In this document: piece after piece, positions 1-8,016 of the stretch
Layout of the letters: each line of letters begins with the position of its first letter
Position numbering within the stretch: position 1 is the first letter of the stretch
Origin: CAZJBH01 sp964544485
Lineage (GTDB): Bacteria; Patescibacteriota; Minisyncoccia; Portnoybacterales; UBA2143
DNA length: 62,389 nt
Reading direction: 5' to 3'
Assembly: GCA_964544485.1 (NCBI GenBank)
Contig: CAZJBH010000001.1
Coordinates: forward strand, 1-62,389
Translations under genes and position numbers: made by a program
The notes under the pieces: model-generated
Told to the model about the DNA's origin: nothing
Database searches by the model: none
Seen by the model: the letters and a program-made list of their open reading frames with translations, nothing else

Positions 1-140
1 AATTAGACGCTCCGGCCCGCTTAGAAGAAACTAAAATGATTAGAACTGAATTGATTATTAATGTTGATCCTAATCGAGCTCCGCAAAACTATTATTTAGA
101 ATCAAGCGTTCAAATTAGAAATTTAAAAAATAATCTTTAA
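1..140 (+). CDS. 3' end of a probable minor pseudopilin (partial)
   Basis: The frame beginning at base 3 stays open to a TAA at 138-140 and gives a 45-residue C-terminal fragment; the start lies outside the window. The visible part holds a short strand-like stretch (RTELIINVDPNR) and ends NLKNNL. Nothing in it identifies a family. The only functional hint is position: it lies 5 nt upstream of a PilX-like protein in the same direction, and minor pseudopilin genes commonly precede such genes. Assignment to the pilus locus is inference from context. Confidence 0.5.
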   Translation, partial: LDAPARLEETKMIRTELIINVDPNRAPQNYYLESSVQIRNLKNNL

Positions 141-145
141 TTGGT

Positions 146-1624
146 ATGTTGAAAAAAACCTCAAATCAAAATAAAGGAGATATTACTATTTTGGCTTTGA
201 TTTTTGGAGCAATTTTTATCCTTACTTTTAGTTCAATTGCTGGTTATTTAACCATTCAATTAAAGCAAGCTAAGCAAAAAGTAGCCTGGAATCAAGCTTT
301 AGCGATTGCTGAAGCCGGACTTGACTATTATCGCTGGCATTTAGCCCATGATTTTGCTGATTTGCAAGATGGCCAGGACTGGTGTTGCGATGATCCGCCT
401 TGTTCAGCTTGCGGGCCTTATGAGCATGAATATTCTGATTCAGAAGGCGGTCCGCTTGGCAAATTTAGTTTGGAAATTAGCGGAACTCAGCAGTGCGGAC
501 AAACTTCAGCTATAATAATTACTTCTACTGGCTGGGCTTATTCTCATCCGGATACTAAAAGAACAATCCGGGTTAAATATATTCGGCCAACCGTGGCTGA
601 TTATGCTTATTTAATCAATGATAATGTTTGGGCCGGATCAGACAGGGAAATTAAAGGCCCTTATCATGCTAATGGAGGGATTAGAATGGATGGGGAAAAT
701 AAGGCTTTGGTTACTTCAGCGCGCGAAGAATGGGTTTGCACTTCTTCTTTGGGTTGCGATATATGTCCGGATGAGTGTTGGATAGATGAAGATAAATGTA
801 TTTGTCCGGGTGTTTTTACTACTGCTAATGGAAACGAAGAATTATTTAATTATCCGGTATCTTCTTTTGATTTTGAAGGGATTACTATGGATTTAGCCCA
901 GATTAAGTCATTGGCTGAATCTGGCCAAGGCTTGTACTTTTCTCCTTCAGGAGAAGACGGCTACCATGTTGTTTTTAGTCATGATCAAGAAAATTCTTTT
1001 GCAGATGTGTATAAAATTACCCGATTAGGATCTCTTTGGGCATACAACGACGAAGTAGGAGATTTTCATTGGGAAGACTCAGTTATCCAAAGCGAAAGTT
1101 TTTTTGGGACTTATCAGATTCCAGAATCTTGCGGTTTGCTTTTTTTTGAAGATGATCTTTGGGTAGAAGGAGAAATTACAGGCAAGATAACTCTAATTTC
1201 AGCTGATTTGATTGATCCAAACAAAGAAACTAATATTTGGATTGAGGGAAATATTGAGTATAATCATCGGGATGGAACAGATGGGCTAGTTTTAGCGGCT
1301 CAGCATAATAATTTGATTGGCTTAAATGTTCCGGAAAATTTGGAATTGCATGGAATCTATATTGCTCAAAACGGACGCTTTGGCAGGAACCATTATCCAT
1401 GCTCTTGGTATTGGCCGGAATGCAAGCGAGATTATTTAGAAATTTTTGGTTCAGTAGTTAGTAATGGACGAGTTGGAACTAAATGGCATTCTGGCACAAC
1501 TTGGATATCTGGATTTGAAGAAAGAGAAAATATTTATGATCCGGAACAAAGTTTTAATCCGCCTGTTTTTTTACCAGCGATTTCAGATGAATATCAATTT
1601 AAAGAATGGGAGGAAATAGAATAA
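146..1624 (+). CDS. PilX-like pilus-associated membrane protein
   Basis: Protein of 492 aa with a short positive N-terminus, a single membrane segment at about residues 13-38 and then a helical stretch (KQKVAWNQALAIAEAGLDYYRW). This is the usual head of PilX-type minor pilin-associated proteins, which carry a hydrophobic alpha-1 helix followed by an 'AEAGL' motif. The rest is a long extracellular region with many Cys (CCDDPPCSACGP; CDICPDECWIDEDKCIC), likely disulphide-linked or metal-binding. The C-terminal half is strand-rich, with repeated 'IWIEGNIEY' type strands. It follows a partial gene by 5 nt and its stop overlaps the uvrD start by one base. A role in assembling type IV pili on the cell surface is inferred from the N-terminal pattern; the extracellular domain was not recognised. 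Confidence 0.65.
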   Translation: MLKKTSNQNKGDITILALIFGAIFILTFSSIAGYLTIQLKQAKQKVAWNQALAIAEAGLDYYRWHLAHDFADLQDGQDWCCDDPPCSACGPYEHEYSDSEGGPLGKFSLEISGTQQCGQTSAIIITSTGWAYSHPDTKRTIRVKYIRPTVADYAYLINDNVWAGSDREIKGPYHANGGIRMDGENKALVTSAREEWVCTSSLGCDICPDECWIDEDKCICPGVFTTANGNEELFNYPVSSFDFEGITMDLAQIKSLAESGQGLYFSPSGEDGYHVVFSHDQENSFADVYKITRLGSLWAYNDEVGDFHWEDSVIQSESFFGTYQIPESCGLLFFEDDLWVEGEITGKITLISADLIDPNKETNIWIEGNIEYNHRDGTDGLVLAAQHNNLIGLNVPENLELHGIYIAQNGRFGRNHYPCSWYWPECKRDYLEIFGSVVSNGRVGTKWHSGTTWISGFEERENIYDPEQSFNPPVFLPAISDEYQFKEWEEIE

Positions 1625-3510
1625 TGGATTTATTGCAAAAGTTAAATAAAAAGCAATCTCAAGCGGTCACTGCTATTCAGGGGCCGGTTTTGGTTATTGC
1701 TGGACCTGGATCCGGCAAAACTATGGCTTTAACTTATCGGATTGCTTATTTAATTCAGCAAGGAATTAGGCCAGATAATATTTTAGCGGTTACTTTTACT
1801 AATAAAGCAGCTCAAGAAATGGCTGAGCGGGTTGATAAATTATCGCCTGGCTTGCTTAAAAGCTCAAGCCGTCCGGAAATCGGAACTTTTCACGCAATTT
1901 GTCTAAAGATTTTGCGTTTAAATATAGATAAGCTAGGACTAAATTATCGAAAAAATTTTGTTATTTATGATCAAGCTGATCAAATTAGCTTGATTAAGAG
2001 ATTATTTAAAGAACAGAATCTTTCTGAACAGCAATTTAAGCCAAATCTAGTTCATAGTTCAATTTCTCGCGCCAAAGATGAATTAATTGATTGGCAAAGT
2101 TATACTGAGCAAGCAAATGACTATTATCCGCAGCAAGTGGCTAAAATCTATCAAGCTTATCAAGAGTCTTTAATTCAAGCGAATGCTTTGGATTTTGATG
2201 ATTTGATTATGCTAACCGTTAAATTGTTCCGGGAAAATCCAGAAGTTTTAAAAAAATATCAAGCTAAATGGGAATATCTTTTAGTTGATGAAGCGCATGA
2301 TACTAATACCGGCCAATATTTGTTGATTAAGTTATTAGCTGAAAAAAACAAAAATATTTGGTTTATTGCTGATACTGATCAATCAATTTATACTTGGCGG
2401 GGAGCTGATTATCGAAATATTCTTAATTTTGAAAAAGATTATCCTCAAGCCAAAGTAATTCTATTAGAGCAGAATTATCGTTCCAGCAAGAATATTGTTG
2501 AAGCTGGCCATCAGATCATTTCTAAAAATAGCCAGCGCAAAGAAAAAAATATGTGGACTGATAATTCAGCTGGTTCTTTGATTAGTCTGATTCAAACAGA
2601 AACCCAAGAACAAGAAGGCGAATTTATTATTATGGAAATTGAAAATTTAATTCGCGAAAAGGGATTTTCTTTAAAAGATTTTACTGTGCTTTATCGGACA
2701 AACGCGCAGTCTAGGCCGATTGAAGAAGCTTTTCTTAAAGCTAATTTTCCTTACAAAATAATTGGGGCGTTGCGTTTTTATGAAAGAAAAGAGATTAAAG
2801 ATATCCTAGCTTATTTAAAATACATTGCTAATCAGCAGGATTTAGTTAGTTTGCAAAGGATTATTAATCTGCCTCCTCGGCGCTTAGCTAGATTTAGCAA
2901 AGAGATTAATTTGCTCTATTCTTTAGCTGATTGTCCGCAGCCATTAGCTGATTTTTACCAAATGATTGATCAATTAAGAAAAATTAATCAGCAGCAAGAT
3001 TTAACTAAATTGATTAGGCAGATATTAGAAAAAACAAAATATCAGGAATATTTAGAAAAAACTGCCAGAGATCAAGATGAAATTGAGCGGCGTTGGGAAA
3101 ATATCGGCGAATTAATCAATGTGGTTAGCAAATATGAAAAGTTAGGCCCGCAAAAAGGATTAAGCAAGTTTTTAGAAGATATTACTTTAATGACTAATCA
3201 TGATGAAGTTGAGACAAATAAAGATTTGATTAATTTGATGACAATTCATTGCGCTAAAGGATTGGAATTTCCAATTGTTTTTATGATTGGCATGGAAGAA
3301 GGTATTTTCCCTCATTCAAAAAGCCAGTTTAATCCGGAACAAATGGAAGAAGAGCGGCGTTTATGCTATGTTGGAGTTACTCGGGCAAAACAAAAAGCTT
3401 ATTTAAGTTTTGCCAAGCAAAGGAGGCTTTGGGGTCAGACCATGGTGAATCCTCCTTCCCGTTTTTTAACCGATATTCCAGAAGATTTAATTGAATTTGA
3501 GGAGTATTAA
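1624..3510 (+). CDS. uvrD: UvrD/PcrA-type superfamily 1A DNA helicase
   Basis: 3'-5' DNA helicase that acts in nucleotide-excision and mismatch repair and in clearing recombination intermediates. Walker A (AGPGSGKT) is at residues 26-33. Motif III/IV regions (DTDQSIYTWRGAD; EQNYRSSKNI) and the C-terminal motif VI (CYVGVTRAKQ) are present. I chose ATG 1624 because GGGAGG lies just upstream and the stop of the previous gene overlaps this ATG by one base (TAATG). A longer frame from 1606 would add six residues from inside that gene. At 628 aa it is shorter than typical PcrA/UvrD (about 720) and lacks most of the C-terminal extension. Motif II reads DEAHDT where the family normally has DExQDT. 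It is followed by rsmA with a one-base overlap. Confidence 0.93.
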   Translation: MDLLQKLNKKQSQAVTAIQGPVLVIAGPGSGKTMALTYRIAYLIQQGIRPDNILAVTFTNKAAQEMAERVDKLSPGLLKSSSRPEIGTFHAICLKILRLNIDKLGLNYRKNFVIYDQADQISLIKRLFKEQNLSEQQFKPNLVHSSISRAKDELIDWQSYTEQANDYYPQQVAKIYQAYQESLIQANALDFDDLIMLTVKLFRENPEVLKKYQAKWEYLLVDEAHDTNTGQYLLIKLLAEKNKNIWFIADTDQSIYTWRGADYRNILNFEKDYPQAKVILLEQNYRSSKNIVEAGHQIISKNSQRKEKNMWTDNSAGSLISLIQTETQEQEGEFIIMEIENLIREKGFSLKDFTVLYRTNAQSRPIEEAFLKANFPYKIIGALRFYERKEIKDILAYLKYIANQQDLVSLQRIINLPPRRLARFSKEINLLYSLADCPQPLADFYQMIDQLRKINQQQDLTKLIRQILEKTKYQEYLEKTARDQDEIERRWENIGELINVVSKYEKLGPQKGLSKFLEDITLMTNHDEVETNKDLINLMTIHCAKGLEFPIVFMIGMEEGIFPHSKSQFNPEQMEEERRLCYVGVTRAKQKAYLSFAKQRRLWGQTMVNPPSRFLTDIPEDLIEFEEY

Positions 3511-4319
3511 TGAATAAAACTGAGATTAAGGATTTATTAAATAAATATGATTTAAGGCCAAAAAAATTTATGGGCCAGAATTTTTTGATTGAACAGAATA
3601 TAGTAGAGAAAATAGCAAAGCTGGCTGAAATAAAAAAAGATGAAACTGTTTTAGAAATCGGTCCGGGATTAGGCGGATTGACTCAAATTTTGCTTAAGCA
3701 AGCCAAACAAGTGATTGCAATAGAGAAAGATGAGAATTTAGTAAAAATTCTTGAGAAAATATTTCAAGATAAAACTAATTTAAAAATATTTAATCAAGAT
3801 ATATTAAAAATAGACGAGGAATTATTAGACCAGAATTATAAAATTGTAGCTAATTTACCATATTATTTAACTGCTCCGGTTATTCGCAAGTTTTTAGAAA
3901 TAGAAAAACAGCCAGAAATTATGATTTTATTAACTCAAAAAGAAGTTGCTCAAAGAATTTGCGCTCAACCGCCTAAAATGAATCTTTTGGCAGTTTCAAT
4001 ACAGTATTATGCTTTATCTAAAATATTAGGTTATGTTTCAAGGGATTGTTTTTGGCCCCAGCCAAGAGTTGATTCAGCTATTTTGCAAATTTTTCCGCAA
4101 AAGAAAATTAGAAATAAAGAGCGGGATAATTTTTTTAAGATAGTTAAAGCTGGATTTTCCGCGCCCAGAAAGCAGTTGATTAATAATTTAAGCAAGCAAT
4201 TAGATTTATCAAAAAAAGAAATGAGCCAAATTTTAGAAAAAATAGGCATGGAGGGGAAAATTAGACCGGGAAATCTATCAATTCAAGACTGGGAGAATTT
4301 AGCTAAAGAATTGAGTTAA
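3510..4319 (+). CDS. rsmA: 16S rRNA dimethyladenosine transferase
   Basis: KsgA/RsmA family enzyme. It uses SAM to dimethylate the two adjacent adenosines in the 3'-terminal helix 45 loop of 16S rRNA, a late step in small-subunit assembly. The 269 aa match the usual family length. The N-terminal GQNFL motif is at residues 22-26, the SAM-binding glycine loop (EIGPGLG) at 49-55, and the catalytic NLPYYLTAP motif near residue 115. The C-terminal helical domain contains the AGFSAPRKQL motif. The start overlaps the uvrD stop by one base, so the two are probably translationally coupled. It ends in front of a bidirectional terminator shared with the convergent lipoprotein gene. Confidence 0.96.
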   Translation: MNKTEIKDLLNKYDLRPKKFMGQNFLIEQNIVEKIAKLAEIKKDETVLEIGPGLGGLTQILLKQAKQVIAIEKDENLVKILEKIFQDKTNLKIFNQDILKIDEELLDQNYKIVANLPYYLTAPVIRKFLEIEKQPEIMILLTQKEVAQRICAQPPKMNLLAVSIQYYALSKILGYVSRDCFWPQPRVDSAILQIFPQKKIRNKERDNFFKIVKAGFSAPRKQLINNLSKQLDLSKKEMSQILEKIGMEGKIRPGNLSIQDWENLAKELS

Positions 4320-4342
4320 AAAATAAAATCAAACAAAGAAAA

Positions 4343-4371
4343 AGCAGGGACTTAATTGTCCCTGCTGTTTT
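4343..4371. terminator. Bidirectional intrinsic terminator between rsmA and the lipoprotein gene
   Basis: Perfect 9-bp stem AGCAGGGAC (4343-4351) / GTCCCTGCT (4358-4366) with a 6-nt loop. It is followed by GTTTTGGTT on the + strand and by a stronger TTTTTCTTTG tract on the - strand. It serves two convergent genes. Confidence 0.85.
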
Positions 4372-4376
4372 GGTTG

Positions 4377-4919
4377 TTATTCAAGCTCTCGATATCTGCG
4401 GATATGCCAGATATCCTGAGATGTCCCTTGCCGATCCCAATCAGGAATCCGGAAATCTTCTTCCGCGGTTCCAACTAACCGCCCATCCTGATTAATCAGA
4501 TTGGCAGTTAGATAGATCCGGTAAGAGTCTTTCATCCGCGGGAACTCTATATCCGTTTGGCCACCCGGCCACAAACGGATATAAGTGTGGGCGTCAGTAT
4601 AAACCTTACATACCCACTGTGTTCCATTGAGTACCCGGATGTAGTGTTTTCGAGCTAATGGGAAAAATCCACGGGGCCGATAAGGCGAAGGCGAAGGACG
4701 GCAGGCAGCGCTTTTTGCCCTTGGAGCGTTGCGAACTTCTACATTGTCCGCAACACTTCCGATTCCAGCGCCGATAGCAGCGCCAGCTAAAGCGCCATTA
4801 CCTCCGCCAATTGCGCCTCCGATTCCGGCGCCGAGCAGGCTGCCTGAAATTGTCCAGCATCCGGATAGAAGTGGTAATAATCCCATAACCACTGCAAGTA
4901 TCAGAATTCTCTTTTTCAT
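4377..4919 (-). CDS. Glycine-zipper lipoprotein
   Basis: Predicted lipoprotein of 180 aa. The signal peptide ends in a lipobox (LLSGC), so lipidation at Cys21 is likely. A glycine-zipper segment follows at residues 25-58 (GAGIGGAIGGGNGALAGAAI), of the type found in YMGG/OmpA-like and SlyB-type outer-surface lipoproteins. The C-terminal half, about 100 residues, looks like a small beta domain (RVLNGTQWVCKVYTD; LWPGGQTDIEF) that I do not recognise. A strong SD (GGGAGG) precedes the ATG, and a perfect consensus promoter lies about 70 nt upstream. Base and codon use differ from the neighbours: bases 4381-4440 are 30/60 G+C, against roughly a quarter in rsmA, with many CGG, CCG and GCG codons. Recent horizontal acquisition is a reasonable inference. 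Confidence 0.8.
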   Translation of the reverse strand: MKKRILILAVVMGLLPLLSGCWTISGSLLGAGIGGAIGGGNGALAGAAIGAGIGSVADNVEVRNAPRAKSAACRPSPSPYRPRGFFPLARKHYIRVLNGTQWVCKVYTDAHTYIRLWPGGQTDIEFPRMKDSYRIYLTANLINQDGRLVGTAEEDFRIPDWDRQGTSQDIWHIRRYRELE

Positions 4920-4986
4920 CTTTTTCCTCCCTTCAGAATTTTCTAGTTATATTTTTATTTAAAGTTACTATTTTATATTTGATATA

Positions 4987-5015
4987 ATTATACACTTTTG
5001 CACATATTTTGTCAA
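4987..5015 (-). promoter_or_regulatory. Perfect consensus sigma70 promoter for the lipoprotein gene
   Basis: Read on the - strand: TTGACA (5015-5010), 17-nt spacer, TATAAT (4992-4987). All twelve consensus bases match at optimal spacing. Transcription would start near 4980 and give a leader of about 60 nt ending in the GGGAGG SD. Confidence 0.85.
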
Positions 5016-5046
5016 TAGTTTTAACAGTTTAGATTAGGTTAAAACT

Positions 5047-5055
5047 TGTGGATAA
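5047..5055 (-). other. Isolated consensus DnaA-box nonamer in the 4920-5128 intergenic region
   Basis: TGTGGATAA on +, which is TTATCCACA on -. This is an exact match to the DnaA-box consensus, sitting in a very A+T-rich 209-nt gap. The same gap holds the promoter of the lipoprotein gene and a TATAAT at 5096-5101 that could serve the + strand locus starting at 5129. One box alone does not make an origin; it may be chance or a DnaA-titration or regulatory site. Confidence 0.35.
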
Positions 5056-5128
5056 CTTAAGAATATTTCAATTAGAATAAAACTTGGAAGTATTGTATAA
5101 TAAGATTAATAAACCCTCTATAAAATAA

Positions 5129-6085
5129 ATGAAAATAAGCTTATTAAACAAAAAGAAAAATCTTATAGCAATAATTTTATTATTAATTGCTGGATTTATT
5201 GTTGGCGGATATTTAGTTTTGGAAAGCCGGTCTAGCAAGGCTTTAAGTATGAAAGAATTAACTGAAAATCTTGCTCAGAATAATTTTATTAATGATAAAG
5301 ATTATGATGGTTTAGAAGATTGGGAAGAAGAAATTTATAAGACTGATCCAAATAATCCGGATACTGACGGAGACGGATATTTAGATGGAGAAGAAGTTGC
5401 CGCTGGATATGATCCAAATATTCCTGCGCCAAATGATAAAATGCCGGAGAATAGATTTGAAGGTGATCGTCCTAACCCGGGAAATTTAACTGAAATGTTT
5501 TATTATTTAATGGTTGATAAATTTAAAAAGAATGAATTTGATCTTTCTAGCATTGATACATTAAGTGCGGCTGAAGAAATAAATATTGATCAAAGAACTC
5601 AAGAATCCTTAAAAAAGGCGACTGCCGGATTTATGGCTAATTTTGTACCTCCTTTTCAGAAAGAGAATCATGTTTTTGAAACTATTAAGCAGAATAATTC
5701 GATAACAACAGAAAAGTATAAAAATGATTTTGTTAAAGTTATGGCTAAAGTTACTAGTTGTAATAATGGAATAATTAGTCAGGATGGTTTAAAAAATATT
5801 GAACAAGGTTCTAAGATAGAAAACGTAGAACAATTAATTAAAATGAGTGAGTGCTATTTTAAAAATCAACAAGACTTATTAGAAATTAATCCTCCTTTAA
5901 ATTGGCTTGATATTCATAAGCAATTATTATTTATACTTTGGCAAACAGCTCAAGTAGCCAAGCGCTTACCTGAGGTGCAAAACGATCCCTTGAAAGGGGT
6001 TATTGTAATAAGCCAATTTAAGCAAGTTTTAGAAAATTTACCTGAAATTCAAAAACAAGTAAAGCTTGAATTAAATAAAAAATAA
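5129..6085 (+). CDS. Membrane-anchored protein with a calcium-binding DxDxDG repeat
   Basis: Protein of 318 aa with a cytoplasmic KKKK stretch, one membrane helix at about residues 11-32 and an extracellular domain. Residues 55-90 contain two thrombospondin-type-3/EF-hand-like loops (DKDYDGLEDWEEE and DTDGDGYLDGEE), each followed by an acidic helix. This is typical of Ca2+-binding surface proteins widespread in CPR genomes. The remaining 220 residues look helical and I do not recognise them. It is the first gene of the T4SS-like locus and abuts the next gene with no gap (stop TAA 6083-6085, ATG 6086). I infer a structural or adhesive role at the outer face of that apparatus. Metal binding is predicted only. 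Confidence 0.65.
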   Translation: MKISLLNKKKNLIAIILLLIAGFIVGGYLVLESRSSKALSMKELTENLAQNNFINDKDYDGLEDWEEEIYKTDPNNPDTDGDGYLDGEEVAAGYDPNIPAPNDKMPENRFEGDRPNPGNLTEMFYYLMVDKFKKNEFDLSSIDTLSAAEEINIDQRTQESLKKATAGFMANFVPPFQKENHVFETIKQNNSITTEKYKNDFVKVMAKVTSCNNGIISQDGLKNIEQGSKIENVEQLIKMSECYFKNQQDLLEINPPLNWLDIHKQLLFILWQTAQVAKRLPEVQNDPLKGVIVISQFKQVLENLPEIQKQVKLELNKK

Positions 6086-7813
6086 ATGTTTTATCCTAAA
6101 AGCATTAGTTTATTATTAGTAATTTGTCTAATTGGTTCTTTGATGGGCGGAATTTTAATAGCGCCTAAAAAAGCACAAGCAGAAGTATTATTAGTAGAGA
6201 TAATAGGAGATGTTGGAGATTATCTATTTGATATTTTTAATTTGATAGAAAACACATTTACAGCAGCAGTTCAGGCATGGGACAAAGCGATGAAGCTGGC
6301 TACATGGTATTTAGGTGAAGCAATGTATGCTTTAGTAGAGGGGTTGTTAACACAATTAACTAACGATATGGTGGAATGGTTAAATAATGGCGGAGAAGGT
6401 TTGCCTAGGTTTTTAGCAATGGATTTTGATGATTGGATATGGGATACAGCTAATAAAGCAAGCGGAATATTTATAGAACAATATTTGGGGGCAGGTTGGT
6501 TGTGTGATTCTTTTTACGACCAATTAAATGATATGTTTAAGCTTAAATTAGAAGTTCCTCGTTTTGAAAAAATTGATTATGATGTGGATTGTACGATTGA
6601 AGATGTTTTAGATAACGCGGAAAGTTCTTTGGAAAAGTTTGAGCAGGATTTTTCTGAAGGAGATTGGGATGCCTGGGTTGAGTTTACTGAAAAAGAAAAT
6701 AATTTCTTTGGTGCCTATATGGAAAGCGTGATGGCTGAAACAGGTATGAGAAATGAGGCGGAAGAAACTCAAAATAAGGAATTAGCTATGAATGATGGTT
6801 ATCAAAATCATAAAAATTGTACTTGGTATGACGCTAGCACAACTACTCCTCGGACGATTGTTGAAGAGCAGAAAGATATTATTGGAATTCCTCCGATTCC
6901 CGAAGCTTGTAATCGAGATCCAAATAATCCAGGAATGACTGTCGGAGGATATAAAATGCCTTGTTATTATGAATGCGAGATTTTGACTCCTGGCTCTACG
7001 GTTAAGGATATGTCTAGCAAGACAGTTACTAATTATTGGGATCAGCTTAATAATCAACTGAATGCTCTTTTGGAAAAGGCTGGTCCGTTTGCGGTGTTTA
7101 TTAGAAGTATAGCAGAGAGTTTACTTAATTCGTTTTTTGAAGAAGATGGCGGAGGGTTAAAACATGCTAGTTCAATTCCTGGTAGTGGATCGATAACTCC
7201 AAATCCATATACAGAAGGCGCTGAATTAATAGCTATTTTAGAAGGAATAATTCCTTATTTGGAAAAAATAATACCAGAGGCTCAAAAGAATGCTAATGAA
7301 TACCAGAAAATTAAGAATTATTACAATAATTATACTCTTCCTGCATTACAAAAAATTATTGATGATTGTATGAATAATTCCGATGAATCAAAATGGGCTC
7401 AAGATAAATTAGACGAAATTAATCAAGAGATTTTACCAGAAATTCAGAAAAAAATAGATCGACCTAAAAATTTAGCAATAGCTAAAAAGAATTTAGAATT
7501 GGCTATAAGTGATTTAAAAATATGGCTTGATGATCCACAAGATGATGAAATTAAAGAAAAGATAATTCAACGCGCTAAAAGAGCAATGGAAATTATTAAT
7601 GATCAATCAACCGCTTCTAGTTTTAGTGAATTAATTTCAGAAAGTGAAACAGCTAAAGAGAATTTAAAAACTTTAATGAAAACCATCATTGGCGAAAGAG
7701 ATAATTCTTTTCCTACTTCCGGGAGTATTCCCGCTGAAATGGAATTAGCTAAGGATATCAAAGATGATGCAGATGATAAGTTAGATAGTTGTACTGAAGA
7801 AGAGGTTTTCTAA
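6086..7813 (+). CDS. Secreted/extracytoplasmic protein of the T4SS locus, unknown
   Basis: Protein of 575 aa with a signal peptide: a hydrophobic core at about residues 8-28 followed by PKKAQAE, with a likely AxA cleavage. No family was recognised. The body is largely helical. Cys residues are spread along the chain (WLCDSF, DVDCTIED, KNCTWYD, PEACNRD, MPCYYECEI, DDCMNN, DSCTEE), suggesting disulphides outside the membrane. Residues from about 390 to 560 form a long lysine/glutamate-rich coiled-coil-like region. Its position between the Ca2+-binding membrane protein and the VirB6-like protein suggests an extracytoplasmic component, possibly taking the place of VirB5-like proteins. That role is inference only. 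Confidence 0.55.
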   Translation: MFYPKSISLLLVICLIGSLMGGILIAPKKAQAEVLLVEIIGDVGDYLFDIFNLIENTFTAAVQAWDKAMKLATWYLGEAMYALVEGLLTQLTNDMVEWLNNGGEGLPRFLAMDFDDWIWDTANKASGIFIEQYLGAGWLCDSFYDQLNDMFKLKLEVPRFEKIDYDVDCTIEDVLDNAESSLEKFEQDFSEGDWDAWVEFTEKENNFFGAYMESVMAETGMRNEAEETQNKELAMNDGYQNHKNCTWYDASTTTPRTIVEEQKDIIGIPPIPEACNRDPNNPGMTVGGYKMPCYYECEILTPGSTVKDMSSKTVTNYWDQLNNQLNALLEKAGPFAVFIRSIAESLLNSFFEEDGGGLKHASSIPGSGSITPNPYTEGAELIAILEGIIPYLEKIIPEAQKNANEYQKIKNYYNNYTLPALQKIIDDCMNNSDESKWAQDKLDEINQEILPEIQKKIDRPKNLAIAKKNLELAISDLKIWLDDPQDDEIKEKIIQRAKRAMEIINDQSTASSFSELISESETAKENLKTLMKTIIGERDNSFPTSGSIPAEMELAKDIKDDADDKLDSCTEEEVF

Positions 7814-7818
7814 TTAAT

Positions 7819-8016
7819 ATGAAATTAAAAGATATTTTAATTTTAATTTTTGTTCTAACTGGAGCAATTGCTATTTTTCTTTATTCTTCGGAAAATAAGC
7901 AGATACAAATAGTTAATCAGGAGGCAAAACAAGGCTATGTTTTACAAACTCGGCCAGAAATTTTGTTTCGCGATAAAGTTGAATTAAAAGCTAGAGTAAT
8001 TGATTCAATTAAATAA
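7819..8016 (+). CDS. Small single-pass membrane protein in the T4SS locus
   Basis: Protein of 65 aa: MKLKD, then one membrane helix (ILILIFVLTGAIAIFLYSS), then about 40 hydrophilic residues. It starts 5 nt after the preceding stop, and its last base is the first base of the next gene (TAATG), so it is likely co-translated with the VirB6-like gene. The family was not recognised. The tight packing and conserved-looking hydrophobic head argue that it is a real gene rather than a chance frame. Confidence 0.55.
   Translation: MKLKDILILIFVLTGAIAIFLYSSENKQIQIVNQEAKQGYVLQTRPEILFRDKVELKARVIDSIK

Noticed and set aside
4729..4962. 77-aa + strand frame rich in Pro/Ala
   Set aside because: It is the mirror of the glycine-zipper region of the lipoprotein gene on the - strand (Gly codons read backwards as Pro/Ala).
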